From the NCBI RefSeq assembly GCF_008831285.2, contig NC_045138.2, positions 36,385,115 through 36,449,114 on the forward strand: a DNA stretch of 64,000 bases. The letters run 5' to 3'. The stretch's first letter is position 1. Each line of letters opens with the position of its first letter. The notes beneath the pieces are model-generated. The model did not search any database and was not told the origin of the DNA. It worked only from the letters and a program-made list of their open reading frames with translations. Position numbers and translations under genes: made by a program. This DNA comes from Nymphaea colorata (lineage: Eukaryota; Streptophyta; Magnoliopsida; Nymphaeales; Nymphaeaceae). Positions 23,497 to 34,740 of this stretch are shown piece by piece.

Positions 23497-25979
23497 ATGG
23501 GTGCTCTGCTAGCGTCTTCCACATCTCTCTCCCTTCGCGACGTAATCGCAGGAATAGTCCTCTTCCTGGTAACCCGCCTCTTTCTCTCCTACCTCCTCCG
23601 GGCGGTATCCGGCCGCCGGCCATTGCCTCCGGGACCGAAGGGTTGGCCCTTCATAGGTTGCCTGCCATTACTGGGACGCATGCCCCATGTCTCCCTTTTC
23701 GAGCTGGCCAAGGTGTACGGCCCCGTCATGTACCTGAAGCTGGGCACCAGCGCCATGGTCGTGGCCTCCAGCCCCGCTGCCGCCAAGGCTTTCCTCAAGA
23801 CCCTCGACACCACCTTCACCAACAGGCCTCCCAACGCCGGCGCCACCCACATGGCGTACAACGCGGAGGACCTCGTCTTCGCCGACTACGGGCCCAGGTG
23901 GAAGCTGCTGCGCAAGCTGAGCAACCTCCACATGCTCGGCGGCAAGGCCCTCGACGACTGGGCCGCAGTGCGGCGGGCGGAGATGGTGCACATGTTCAGG
24001 ACGGTGCAGGACCACGCCCGCCGGGGGGAGGCGGTGGACGTGCCGGAGCTGCTGTCTTACGGGATCGCGAACATGATGGGGATGGTGATGCTGAGCAAGA
24101 GGGTGTTCGAGAGCGGTGGGAGCGAGTCGAGCGAGTTTAAAGTCATGGTGGTGGAGCTGATGACGTTGGCGGGGCTGTTCAACGTGGGGGATTTCATCCC
24201 CTCCATCGCGTGGATGGACCTGCAGGGTATCGAGGGCGCCATGAAGAGGGTGCACCTTAAGTGGGACGCCCTGATCAGGAGGATGATAGAGGAGCACGAG
24301 GCCACGCGAGAAGAGAGAAAGGGAAAGCCCGACATGCTCGACGCCGTGATGCAGTATCGAACGGACAATGAAGTCAAAGGTACCAACATCTACTTGCTGT
24401 AGTTCAACCTTCAAATCAATAAGTCTTTGACATGTATACTGTGTTTTTTTGTTGAAGGTGGTGGCGACGGTGAGAAGCTCACGATGACCAACATCAAGGC
24501 ATTATTGCTGGTAAATAGCAAGCCAGCCGTGCTCTCCGTCTGCAAAAGATAGGCAATAGCTACATCTTTAAATGCCTGCACTCTCCTGCTACCCCTAGTT
24601 GCAGGTTCGAACATGTTGAAGTATGGAAAGAGAAGATATATCAGCATGTTCGGGTACTGCTTGCTGTGGTTGCAGAAGGTTAAACTGAGTAGTAAAAATG
24701 AGGGAGCACGATAATATAACAATTGTTATCATGAGACGCATTCAATAACGTCAAGCTTTGGTAGTAAAAATCATATTTGTAGCAGACCATTTGGGCCTTG
24801 GTAGAAGAAATCATAGACCACATGAGTAAGGAACAAAAAACGAGACCCACTAAAATTAATTATTAAAGTTTTTTTTTTTTTTGCAATCTTATCTTATATA
24901 TATGGTCTTAAAATTGTGATTTCATGAAAAATATATATTAGGTTATAATCTTACCTTAGTCATTTTCTTTCTTTGATAATGTTTTTTAATAATAAAAGAA
25001 ATGAACTTCTCTTATAGCAACCAAATTTTAACAGTAGAAAGATCAATCCTTTTATGATTTACATAAAATTAGTGTTTATTAAAGGTTTACATTTTGTTAA
25101 GACATTTCTTAACATAAATTTAAGAGATCTGATTTTTGTTCCCTACGGAGGTCGTTTCGTATTTATCAATCTGTCACCTAGATTAGAGATAATGGTGACG
25201 GTGGAACACCACGTAATGGGTGGGTGGGTGGAAGAGTCAGAGCATTTTTTATTTCAATTTAATGTTTCGTAAATAAGGGTGTGAGCAGTCAAACGGCACC
25301 GACATTGTGGTCGAAGTTGTTGAACGTCGGCTTTTTTGAATTGCTGTTGCAGAACCTGTTCGCGGCAGGGACGGACACATCTTCCAGCATAATAGAGTGG
25401 GCGATGGCTGAGTTGCTCTACAGTCCGGCGATCCTCAGGCGAGCTCAGGCGGAAATGGACAGCGTGATCGGCAGGGAGAGGAGACTGGAGGAATCGGACA
25501 TACGCCGGCTCCCCTACTTCCAGGCCATATGCAAGGAGACCTTCAGAAAGCACCCTTCCACCCCTCTGAACCTACCCCGCGTGGCCACCCAGCCCTGTGA
25601 GGTGAACGGCTTCTACATCCCCAAGAACACTAGGCTCATGGTCAACATTTGGGGCATGGGCAGGGACCCCAACGTTTGGGACAAGCCTCTTGAGTTCAAC
25701 CCGGACCGGTTCTTGACCCCGGAACTGAGCAAGATCGAGCCCCGTGGAAACGACTTCGAGCTCATCCCCTTCGGCGCGGGCCGGAGGATCTGTGCCGGCA
25801 CCCGAATGGGAATCGTGATGGTGGAGTACATTCTGGGCTCACTCGTGCATGCCTTTGACTGGAAGATGCCGGACGGCGGGAAGGTCGACATGGCGGAGAC
25901 CTTCGGAATTGCGCTGCAGAAGGCGGTGCCGGTCAAAGCCATGGCGACGCCGAGGTTGGCTCCTCACGTCTACGCGTGA
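23497..25979 (+). CDS. CYP75A: flavonoid 3',5'-hydroxylase (CYP75A), copy 1
   Basis: Microsomal P450 that hydroxylates the B-ring of flavanones and dihydroflavonols at 3' and 5', opening the delphinidin branch. Exons 23497-24379, 24458-24510 and 25353-25979 give 520 residues, normal for the family. The N-terminal anchor is at about 13-34. The hinge LPPGPKGWP is at 43-51. The CYP75A block [20 protein letters not shown] is at 132-151. The I-helix motif AGTDTS is at 317-322. ExxR is E374/R377. The PERF-type motif FNPDRF is at 427-432. The haem loop [10 protein letters not shown] has Cys459. The [14 protein letters not shown] region separates it from CYP75B (F3'H). The 3' end reads RLAPHVYA, unlike copies 2 and 3. 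Start: the ATG right after GAGAGAGTG. Exons are very GC-rich against an AT-rich background. Substrate preference is not provable from sequence. Confidence 0.95.
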
Positions 25980-27065
25980 GATGGGCCAGCCACAGACAGT
26001 TTCCGGCTCGCCAAGGCTGCAGTGCCCATTTGTACTTTTAATCCGTTGCAGGTTGCAACCATGTAGGATTGGTTTGTTGCCTTATAATTAGTTTCTTCTG
26101 CAGCTACTGTTACTATTTTGCTTGCGGTTTCTGATCTTTCTTTCAGCATATACAATAGTTATCTTCTTGTTGCTTATAATATTGTGCATCTGATCTTCTT
26201 AAGAAACAGGATTTCTATGCAGGAACACTATTTCGGGGATGCAGTTTCAAAACCAAGAATCAGAAATGGTTGCATCGTGACTTTGGGAAACAAAATTTTG
26301 TCAACGAATAGTCACATGCGGCCCACACTAGCTTTTTAATTTTTACATTGGCTATTTAATGTTTACTTTCAAACAAATATAGCTGCCTTTTCAGATATAA
26401 ATGTTTATAAATAGGTGCATCTCCAACTGTTCTTTTTTTCTCTGGCTTCGCCACCGACTGCATGCTCGTACAGACTGATTTATGATTTCCCAAAGCCGAC
26501 TCATTGATTCGATTCAGAATCCGGTAGGGGGTGGAAGAATTAGTTGCTGTAGTATAGAATTATAACTAGTGATGGGACGCATCTTTCTCCCACTTCTTTG
26601 CATGATTGTTGACAGTATGAGTGACTGATGCTGCTGGAAATTATTGCTGTTGGAATTTATTGCATGCTGGAGTCTTCATTATGAAGTGGGTAGCTAAAAA
26701 TATATCAGAAGTACGTACGTGGCTTTTTTTGGCACTGGCAAAACGAAATTGATGTGCCCAGCCTGCCGGCCACAAAAAAAGCATCTCGAGCTGGCTCGAT
26801 AGGTTATGGGGCCCGCTTGGGTTGGTTCGACGGAATTTGATTCGTTTGATATGTTTTTATAATATTATTTTTTATAATAATATATATTTTGTTACTATTA
26901 ATTATATTTTTTTATTATTTTTATATTTTAAATATATTTTTTTATTTTTAACCGACGAGACGTGTTTGGGCTCGGGTTGCAGGTATTGGGTCGGACTTGG
27001 GCTAAAGTTTGGCCCCATGCCCATGCTTAATCGTGATTTGTAATTTAAAAGAAAAAACTAAATAG

Positions 27066-27101
<36 letters not shown>

Positions 27102-27640
27102 GAATACTAACAACTTACGTATCAATGTTCATTCAATTTCTGATGCGTATTTAAACACAAGTTTAAAAAACTTAACGGTGAAAAACCTTATCTGCACGCA
27201 ACAGAAATTGCTAACGTTTTTTAAGAGTATTTCACATACAATTTCTTTTTTACTCGTCAAATCCATGAAGATTTACAACTCAACCTTCTAATGGATGCAG
27301 ATTTCTCTAGTCCATTTTGTGCTCATCAAATTTGCTTTCTCCTGAATCTCTGTAATAGGATTCAGTCCAGCTTCAGACTCAGATTTAAGAAATGACATTC
27401 GATTATATTTGGATTCGAATATACAAAAATATCTTGTCAGATTCAAATTGGATTTAGCTTTGAAAAAATATCATTTGTTGAAACACCCTTACATTTTGAA
27501 CATCGGCCAGATTCAGTTCAAAATTGATTCTGAAATCAGATGTAATAGGACTTTTCTTCATTCATATTCAAATCCAAACTTGTAAGATACATCATCAACT
27601 TTAAAGAATTGCTTCATCTACCTGGCACGTGCTTCAGCCC
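25980..27640. other. 3' flank of CYP75A copy 1
   Basis: Contains the probable 3' UTR. The segment at about 26630-26700 resembles sequence after the broken exon at 22.4 kb. An (AT)n tract lies at 27068-27098. No gene is seen. Confidence 0.45.
27068..27098. repeat. (AT)n microsatellite
   Basis: About 15 AT units in the intergenic DNA behind CYP75A copy 1. Confidence 0.95.
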
Positions 27641-27641
27641 C

Positions 27642-27965
27642 CTCTTCTTAACGAACATGGTTAAGACCGGGGGTTGAGACCAGACATCTTTCTTTTGTCA
27701 TATTCATGTTTTTTTTTTTTTCAACTTTTGATTCTTGTCGAACATGTTTAAGACCGGCCGTTGGAACAGACATCTTTCTTTGTCTTTTTTCATGTTTTTT
27801 TGAAACTTTTGGAAGAGAATCATAAGTCCTTTTTCAAAATCTTTCCTGTGTTATATCTGTGGTATGTTTAAATGTTATCAAGAATTTAAAAATTTGTCAT
27901 TAAAAAACACATTAAATTAACATCCGTCGGCCCTGATCTGTATATGATGCGGCAATAGTTTATAG
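27642..27965 (+). repeat. inverted segmental repeat, left arm 1
   Basis: Reverse-complement counterpart of 39515-39843. Both contain GAACATG...AAGACCGG, ACAGACATCTTTCTTTGT and CATCCGTCGGCCC in the same order. Each arm lies downstream of a CYP75A gene (copy 1 here, copy 3 there), so the inverted duplication extends beyond the genes. A shorter, diverged third copy lies at about 28705-28800. Confidence 0.8.
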
Positions 27966-28033
27966 TGCATTGACGATCATTTCTGCTACATTTAGTGACT
28001 AATTCTTAACCATCCCACACGCAACACCATTTA

Positions 28034-28058
28034 TTCTCTCTCTCTCTCTCTCTCTCTC

Positions 28059-28111
<53 letters not shown>
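28034..28111. repeat. compound (CT)n(AT)n microsatellite
   Basis: CT repeats at 28034-28060 followed by AT repeats at 28062-28111. The preceding ACACGCAACACCATT...TTCTCTC context is repeated before the compound tract at 29.6 kb. Confidence 0.9.
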
Positions 28112-28114
<3 letters not shown>

Positions 28115-28386
28115 CAATCATATTTGTGCTTCACGAGCTACCGTTGATGTCCTTGCTGTGGACATTAGTATCGTGACAGGTATAATTCATTTAGTCATTC
28201 CTTTGAACACTGAAATACCTCCTAATTGAGCTATTGATACTGCAGCAACACCACGGGAGCACGGAAAAGAACGACAGCTTTGTTTGTTCCATCGTTTGCG
28301 TCTTACTAGCTAAAGAAGAATAATATTGCTGTGTAACCTGCAATAATAACAATAATTAAAAAGCCACTTAAGCAAAGATAACCCCA

Positions 28387-28590
28387 ACATGAGTATCAGA
28401 AATCGACATTGTTGTTAGGTTTCTATGAACCCGAACAGATTCAAAGCAACATGGTTCTGTGCCGATGTTACCATTTGTAGTCACATAAGATCATCAACTG
28501 TTAAGAATTGCTTCATCTCCGAGCAAATCCTTCCCAACTTTTCGTATCACTATTTGCAACGTAAATTTATGACTGTAATGTCTGACATCA
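28387..28590 (+). repeat. direct segmental repeat, copy A
   Basis: Shares ATCAGAAATCGACATTGTTG and TTCTATGAACCCGAACAGAT with 38228-38280. It then shares ACATGGTTCTGTGCCGATGT and TATTTGCAACGTAAATTTA with 38740-38875. The second copy carries about 450 extra bases in the middle, so one side gained or lost sequence after duplication. Confidence 0.8.
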
Positions 28591-28819
28591 CTGGAAATTC
28601 GGATATAATATGCACCGCCTGGTACTCAAAGAATTATTGCATAGGAGTGTAATGACTAGAATACCTCCTCTTGACAGCCCTGCTGGAAGGTGGGCCGCGG
28701 CTTCATCTGCCTTTTTCTTATCGAACATGTCTGAGAGTGGGGATTGGACCAGACAGCTTTCTTTTGGTTTATTTTCTTGAACTTTCGATTTTTCTGAAAC
28801 GCGCTCTGAAAATGTGAAG

Positions 28820-29330
28820 CTAACCCGTGGTGCGTTGGATAGCAGGCTATTTGCCTTTGATAAGCTTCAACAGTTTGTAACTAGTATGGAGAACAGATGT
28901 GTGCTGTGATAGAGAATAAGAGAGAAACTGCTGATCATCTGTTGTTGGAATTTGAACAAGTAAATCCAGCGTGGAAGTCAGAGGCACATAGGCTTAATGT
29001 GACGTTAAACTCAAAAAGAAATCTATGAGAGGAACGATGGAATGGTGGTGGTGTTGCAGATTTCCATCACTCGGGATAAAGAAGTGTTGGGGAATGCCAT
29101 TCCCAGCTGTTGTATGGCCAGGGAATTCAAAAAGTAGCTTGAGTGGGACAGTCGAACAAAAGTGATCAGCTTATGTCTGGTGTTAAGAGTTAGAAGGTTT
29201 GGAAAATGGGATGGTGACGACTTTGTTAGTTTTATGTTGAACAGGAGACTTTGGGGCCATCTGCTTTGTGGGTGGAATGAAGGAGCCTGTGGTATACAAC
29301 AGAATAATCTTACCTGACTGTAATCCAAGC
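28820..29330 (+). mobile_element. LINE remnant (zinc-finger end of a non-LTR retrotransposon)
   Basis: Plus-strand reading gives LTRGALDSRLFAFDKLQQFV, then CAVIENKRETADHLLLEFEQ and VNPAWKSEAHRL. This resembles the zf-RVT segment (C..C...ETxDHLLLxC...W) found after the reverse transcriptase of plant LINEs. The cysteines are partly lost and stops interrupt the frame. No reverse transcriptase precedes it. It is a short degraded fragment, and the family call rests on this motif only. Confidence 0.5.
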
Positions 29331-29433
29331 AAGGGATGTGATTGAATTTTTAAATCAGTATAGGGCTACTAATATTGACGTAGGGTGATAATTTTGTTAT
29401 GTCTGATTCCACTAGCCTGAACTGTAGGCCATC

Positions 29434-29574
29434 GTGGAATGTTCGTCTTGTTCATTTGTTTGATGTCTCTCTCATTTCTAGTGGAATGTTCGTCTTGTTC
29501 ATTTGTTTGATGTCTCTCTCATTTCTAGTGGAATGTTCGTCTTGTTCATTTCTTTGATGTCTCTCTCATTTCTA
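29434..29574 (+). repeat. 47-base minisatellite, three units
   Basis: Units start at 29434, 29481 and 29528. Each begins GTGGAATGTTCGTCTTGTTC and ends CTCTCTCATTTCTA. The first two are identical and the third has one visible substitution (TTTGTTT to TTTCTTT), so the array is recent. Confidence 0.95.
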
Positions 29575-29606
29575 ATTTTTAACCATACCACACACAACAC
29601 CATTGA

Positions 29607-29607
<1 letters not shown>

Positions 29608-29679
<72 letters not shown>
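29608..29679. repeat. compound (CT)n(TA)n microsatellite
   Basis: CT repeats to 29652, then TA repeats to 29679. Flanked by a CACACAACACCATT context like the one at 28.02 kb. Confidence 0.9.
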
Positions 29680-29684
<5 letters not shown>

Positions 29685-29968
29685 GTTACTAACCAATAAT
29701 TTCTACTATGGTTGCCATTCACGAACTACCATTGATGTCCTTCCTCAATATGGACATCGGTGGCGCTACTATCGTATCGTGACAGGAATAATGTTTTGTT
29801 TACTCGTGCCTTTGAAGACTAAAATACTTCCTAATCTATCTACTGATACTACAGTAACATCATGGGTACATGGAAAAGAAAGACGTTTTTGTTTCTTCCA
29901 TATTTACATTTACTCTTGTATGTGGCCCAACTTTTTTGTTAGAGATAGCATCTGAGGAGCTGTTCATG

Positions 29969-30240
29969 CAATACATTTTATATTTATGGTTTATAGTTGT
30001 GACTTGGTAAGTTTCAGTACTTTGGTTTCTTCAAAAAGTAGGTCTGGTGGAAGCGATGGATACTGTTAGAGAAAAGTGAAAAACAACAGCTCCTGGGACA
30101 CTGTTGCAAAAACTTACCACCTTAGTAGGAAAACGAGTTGCATGCGCCGTTGTGCACGCAACTTACATAGGCCTTAAAGGAGGGGGTCGTGGTATTTTGG
30201 TGATTTTTAAAAAAAATGTCTTATATAGTCTTTTTAATTT
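29969..30240 (+). repeat. inverted segmental repeat, left arm 2
   Basis: Reverse-complement counterpart of 39183-39452. Shared blocks include GGTTTATAGTTGTGACTT, CTTCAAAAAGTAGGTCTGGT, GGATACTGTTAGAGAAAAGT and AACGAGTTGCATGCGC in the same order. It is close to the 3' end of CYP75A copy 2. Confidence 0.85.
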
Positions 30241-30368
30241 TTTTAAAATTTTTGCCTTCATCTTTGAACAAAAGGTGACTAAGGACCATCATTTTGGCCC
30301 TTTTCTCCTTTCTTTTCCCCCAAAATCTGGTCTCTCCATCTTCCCGATCGGAAGAATACGTCGTTGAA

Positions 30369-30391
30369 TATATATATATATATATATATAT
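30369..30391. repeat. (AT)n microsatellite
   Basis: About 11 AT units, 0.2 kb beyond the stop of CYP75A copy 2. Confidence 0.9.
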
Positions 30392-30596
30392 GAACACCAA
30401 TATCTTTTCAGAAATTCAAAGGAAAACGGATCTCCATTTTCCACACTAGGTTATTTTGATATTTCGTTGGATTAGGATATTTCTGTGTTCGGCCTCACAT
30501 GATCCTCCCCCACAGTAGAGTTTGGAAATGTCTACTGCTTGTCATGGACGCCATTGTTTATCTACTCGTACTCATGGAACGACTAAACCCACACAG

Positions 30597-33087
30597 TCAA
30601 GCATAGGCTTGAGGAGCCAGCCTCGGCGTCGCCACGGCTTTGACCGGCACCGCCTTCTGCAGCGCAAGTCCGAAGGTCTCCGCCATGTCGACCCTCTCGC
30701 CGTCCGGCATCTTCCACTCAAAGGCATGCACGAGTGATCCCAGAATGTACTCGACCATCAGGATTCCCATTCGGGTGCCGGCACAGATCCTCCGGCCCGC
30801 ACCGAAGGGGATGAGCTCGAAGTCGTTTCCACGGGGCTCGATCTTGCTCAGCTCCGGGGTCAAGAACCGGTCCGGGTAGAACTCAAGAGGCTTGTCCCAA
30901 ACGTTTGGGTCCCTGCCCATGCCCCAAATGTTGACCATGAGCCTAGTGTTCTTGGGGATGTAAAAGCCGTCGACCTCACAGGGCTGGGTGGCCACGCGAG
31001 GTAGGTTCAGAGGGGTGGAAGGGTGCTTTCTGAAGGTCTCCTTGCATATGGCTTGGAAGTAGGGGAGCCGGCGTATGTCCGATTCCTCCAGTCTCCTCTC
31101 CCTGCCGATCACGCTATCCATTTCCGCCTGAGCTCGCCTGAGGATCGCCGGATTATAGAGCAACTCAGCCATCGCCCACTCTATTATGCTGGAAGATGTG
31201 TCCGTCCCTGCCGCGAACAGGTTCTGCAACAGCAATTCAAAAAAGCCGACGTTCAACAACTTCGACCACAATGTCGGTGTCGTTTGACTGCTCACACCCT
31301 TATTTACGAAACATTAAATTGAAATAAAAAATGCTCTGACTCTTCCACCCACCCACCCATTACGTGGTGTTCCACCGTCACCATTATCTTAAATCTAGGT
31401 GATAGATTGATAAATACGAAACCACCTCCGTAGGGACAAAAATCAGATCTCTTAAATTTATGTTAAAAAATGTCTTAACAAAATGTAAACCTTTAATAAA
31501 CACTAATTTTATGTAAATCATGTTTTAGTTAAAGGGATTGATCTTTCTACTGTTAAAATTTGGTTGCTATAAGAGAAGTTCATTTCTTTTATTATTAAAA
31601 AACATTATCAAAGAAAGAAAATGACTAAGGTAAGATTATAACCTAATATATATTTTTCATGAAATCACAATTTTAAGACCATATATATAAGATAAGATTG
31701 CAAAAAAAAAAAAACTTTAATAATTAATTTTAGTGGGTCTCGTTTTTTGTTCCTTACTCATGTGGTCTATGATTTCTTCTACCAAGGCCCAAATGGTCTG
31801 CTACAAATATGATTTTTACTACCAAAGCTTGACGTTATTGAATGCGTCTCATGATAACAATTGTTATATTATCGTGCTCCCTCATTTTTACTACTCAGTT
31901 TAACCTTCTGCAACCACAGCAAGCAGTACCCGAACATGCTGATATATCTTCTCTTTCCATACTTCAACATGTTCGAACCTGCAACTAGGGGGTAGCAGGA
32001 GAGTGCAGGCATTTAAAGATGTAGCTATTGCCTATCTTTTGCAGACGGAGAGCACGGCTGGCTTGCTATTTACCAGCAATAATGCCTTGATGTTGGTCAT
32101 CGTGAGCTTCTCACCGTCGCCACCACCTTCAACAAAAAAACACAGTATACATGTCAAAGACTTATTGATTTGAAGGTTGAACTACAGCAAGTAGATGTTG
32201 GTACCTTTGACTTCATTGTCCGTTCGATACTGCATCACGGCGTCGAGCATGTCGGGCTTTCCCTTTCTCTCTTCTCGCGTGGCCTCGTGCTCCTCTATCA
32301 TCCTCCTGATCAGGGCGTCCCACTTAAGGTGCACCCTCTTCATGGCGCCCTCGATACCCTGCAGGTCCATCCACGCGATGGAGGGGATGAAATCCCCCAC
32401 GTTGAACAGCCCCGCCAACGTCATCAGCTCCACCACCATGACTTTAAACTCGCTCGACTCGCTCCCACCGCTCTCGAACACCCTCTTGCTCAGCATCACC
32501 ATCCCCATCATGTTCGCGATCCCGTAAGACAGCATTTCCGGCACGTCCACCGCCTCCCCCCGGCGGGCGTGGTCCTGCACCGTCCTGAACATGTGCACCA
32601 TCTCCGCCCGCCGCACTGCCGCCCAGTCGTCGAGTGCCTTGCCGCCGAGCATGTGGAGGTTGCTCAGCTTTCGCAGCAGCTTCCACCTGGGGCCGTAGTC
32701 GGCGAAGACGAGGTCCTCCGCGTTGTACGCCATGTGGGTGGCGCCGGCGTTGGGAGGTCTGTCGGTGAAGGTGGTGTCGAGGGTCTTGAGGAAAGCCTTG
32801 GCGGCAGCGGGGCTGGAGGCCACCACCATGGCGCTGGTGCCCAGCTTCAGGTACATGACTGGGCCGTACACCTTGGCCAGCTCGAAAAGGGAGACATGGG
32901 GCATGCGTCCCAGTAATGGCAGGCAACCTATGAAGGGCCAACCCTTCGGTCCAGGAGGCAATGGCCGGCGGCCGGATACCGCCCGGAGGAGGTAGGAGAG
33001 AAAGAGGCGGGTTACCAGGAAGAGGACTATTCCTGCGATTACGTCGCGAAGGGAGAGAGGTGTGGAAGACGCTAGCGGAGCACCCAT
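30597..33087 (-). CDS. CYP75A: flavonoid 3',5'-hydroxylase (CYP75A), copy 2
   Basis: Same family, role and gene structure as copy 1, read from the minus strand: exons 33087-32205, 32126-32074 and 31223-30597, again 520 residues with intact Cys459, E374/R377 and AGTDTS. It is the most diverged copy in protein sequence. Relative to copy 1 it carries Leu4Pro, Ser10Pro, Asn109Asp, Leu185Met, Ser336Asn, Asn397Asp, Asn428Tyr (PERF-type motif FYPDRF), Val467Leu, Asp481Glu, Gly488Glu, Lys489Arg, Ile498Leu, Met509Val and a QAYA end. None removes a catalytic residue. The gene converges tail-to-tail on copy 1 (4.6 kb between stops) and is head-to-tail with copy 3. Its promoter is of the copy 3 type. Confidence 0.95.
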
Positions 33088-33157
33088 CTCTCTGTCGCTC
33101 TCCTCTGTGGGGCTTTGAATTAACGAGAGTGGGATGTCAAGTGGACTGAAATGTTAA

Positions 33158-33170
33158 TGTATATAAACAA
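33158..33170 (-). promoter_or_regulatory. TATA-like element of CYP75A copy 2
   Basis: Minus strand reads GTTTATATACATTAAC about 75 bases before the start codon. The same element and spacing occur in copy 3, and the following leader (CCCACTCTCRTTAATTCAAA) is shared with copy 3 but not copy 1. Confidence 0.5.
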
Positions 33171-33179
33171 CATGAAGAA

Positions 33180-34070
33180 TTGGACGGCTGAGATGAGCAT
33201 TCTGCAGAGATTTGCCGGTGAGCAACTGAGGGGATTGGGTCCGACGACTCCGACCTAACCCCCTGCTTCTTGCTTGTAGCTGGTGACGACAGTCGTCACC
33301 TTCACGGCGCTCATAATTTAAACAGTAGCATTGAAAAGGTGGCTACCCAGAGTTGTTTATCTCATTCTTTTGACCCTTTTACTTGAACAGTACCCTGTAC
33401 GATCGGGCTCGCGCTGGATAAGTTTTTTTTAAAAAATTTGTTATGTTTTTTTATATGTTTTTATATAAATATATTCAACATATATATTTAAAAAAAAAAC
33501 ACACACAAACCATACCGGCTCGATCTGATGCCCATTTCTATTCATCCCTCGTAATAGATGCCGTTGTCTCAACTTTTCATTTTTACGGCACTTCAACTTT
33601 GTGGTGGATCGTCGATAGCCCCTCGTTTGTAGCAGAGAGACTTTCCCCTCAAAACATTAAAACAATACTGGTCATCTGCAACTTTCACTTAATTCCATTG
33701 AACCAACTCCCTATTAATACTTGTCATCTACAAACCTTTACTTAATTCCATTTGGACCAACCCCCTTCTACATTATCATCATCTTTCCTCTCCAAAATAC
33801 TCCAACTCCCTTTTTTCTTTATCACTTATCTATTGCCTTTGGTGCACACTTACTTTTGTATTATAATAGAATATATATAATATTATATATATATAATTTT
33901 AAGAAACTAGTGTGAACAGTTACTTGTAATGACCCACATATGACAAAGAAACTTTGAGAAACTGATGTGAACAGTTGCCTATACTGACTCACTTTTGACT
34001 CCACCATATTTTTTAGAGAAGATACTTAGTATTGGGAAGATGTTACTATTCTATGAATTTTTCTTAAAAA
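33180..34070. other. upstream flank of CYP75A copy 2
   Basis: Contains the block GTCRTCACCTTCACGGCGCTC, shared with the copy 3 upstream region at about 43.47 kb. It also holds a partial member (33.78-33.90 kb) of the four-copy repeat described at 34560. Otherwise AT-rich with no gene. Confidence 0.5.
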
Positions 34071-34074
34071 TATA

Positions 34075-34280
34075 TTTTATCCTCAATTAGGTGGCCAAGT
34101 GAGGTTCAAAAAACCCAAGTATGGCCAAGACCCAACTCGATGGCCTTGTTTCTGGCAACCTTTCCGTCCTCCTTTTTATGGCCATAACATTTCAATTCAA
34201 GTGGAATCTTGTCAAAATTTAGTACACAACTGTGAAATGAAGCACACAAAATCTCAGCAGAGAAAAGCTTTTAAAAAATA
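34075..34280 (+). repeat. cluster-flank repeat R1, copy 1 of 4
   Basis: A roughly 200-base unit with ATCCTCAATT..GGTGGCCAAG, CCTCCTTTTTATGGCCATAA and AACTGTGAAATGAA blocks in order. Similar units lie at 35998-36190, 49488-49680 and 50468-50670. Two copies sit upstream of CYP75A copy 2 and two upstream of copy 3, all in direct orientation. Confidence 0.8.
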
Positions 34281-34559
34281 ATTGTAATTTAATGTTACAA
34301 TTTGGTTATGTTTTAATTTTTTTGTTATGTTTTTTATATATTTATATAAATATTTTTAACATATATATATTTTTAAAAATTTTAAAACATAAACCAAAAT
34401 GATTTGACCTGATGCCCATCCCTACTCATCCCCCAAAATACACATCTTTGTCTCAAGTTATCACTTTCACGGCGCTTCAACTTGCAAAGTTGGTGGCCCC
34501 TCATTTATGACATAAAGAATTTGCCCTCGACCCTAGTCATCTACCAACCATTACTTAAT

Positions 34560-34740
34560 CCCCCAACCCCCTTCTAGATTCTTTCATCTTGAAAATACTC
34601 CATCCCTCTCTTTTCTCCGGTGCTTATCAATTGCCTTTGGTGCACAATCACCTCCAGATTATAATCAAATATATATAATATTAAATATAAATTATCAAAC
34701 TTAAATGGAACTCACTCGAGCCAGTCCAACAACTTATCAT
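34560..34740 (+). repeat. cluster-flank repeat R2
   Basis: Contains AAAATACTCCA..CCTCTCTTTTCTCC, GTGCTTATC and AATATATATAATATTAAATA, followed by CTCACTCGAGCCAGTCC. Related units occur at 33.78-33.90 (partial), 44.01-44.18 and 45.60-45.79 kb, always upstream of CYP75A copies 2 or 3. Confidence 0.75.

Noticed and set aside
23668..24414. 248-codon open frame antisense to CYP75A exon 1 (also at 32170-32916 and 42355-43101)
   Set aside because: It is the reverse complement of a GC-rich coding exon, is His/Pro/Arg-rich with no family resemblance, and appears in all three copies only because the exons are conserved.
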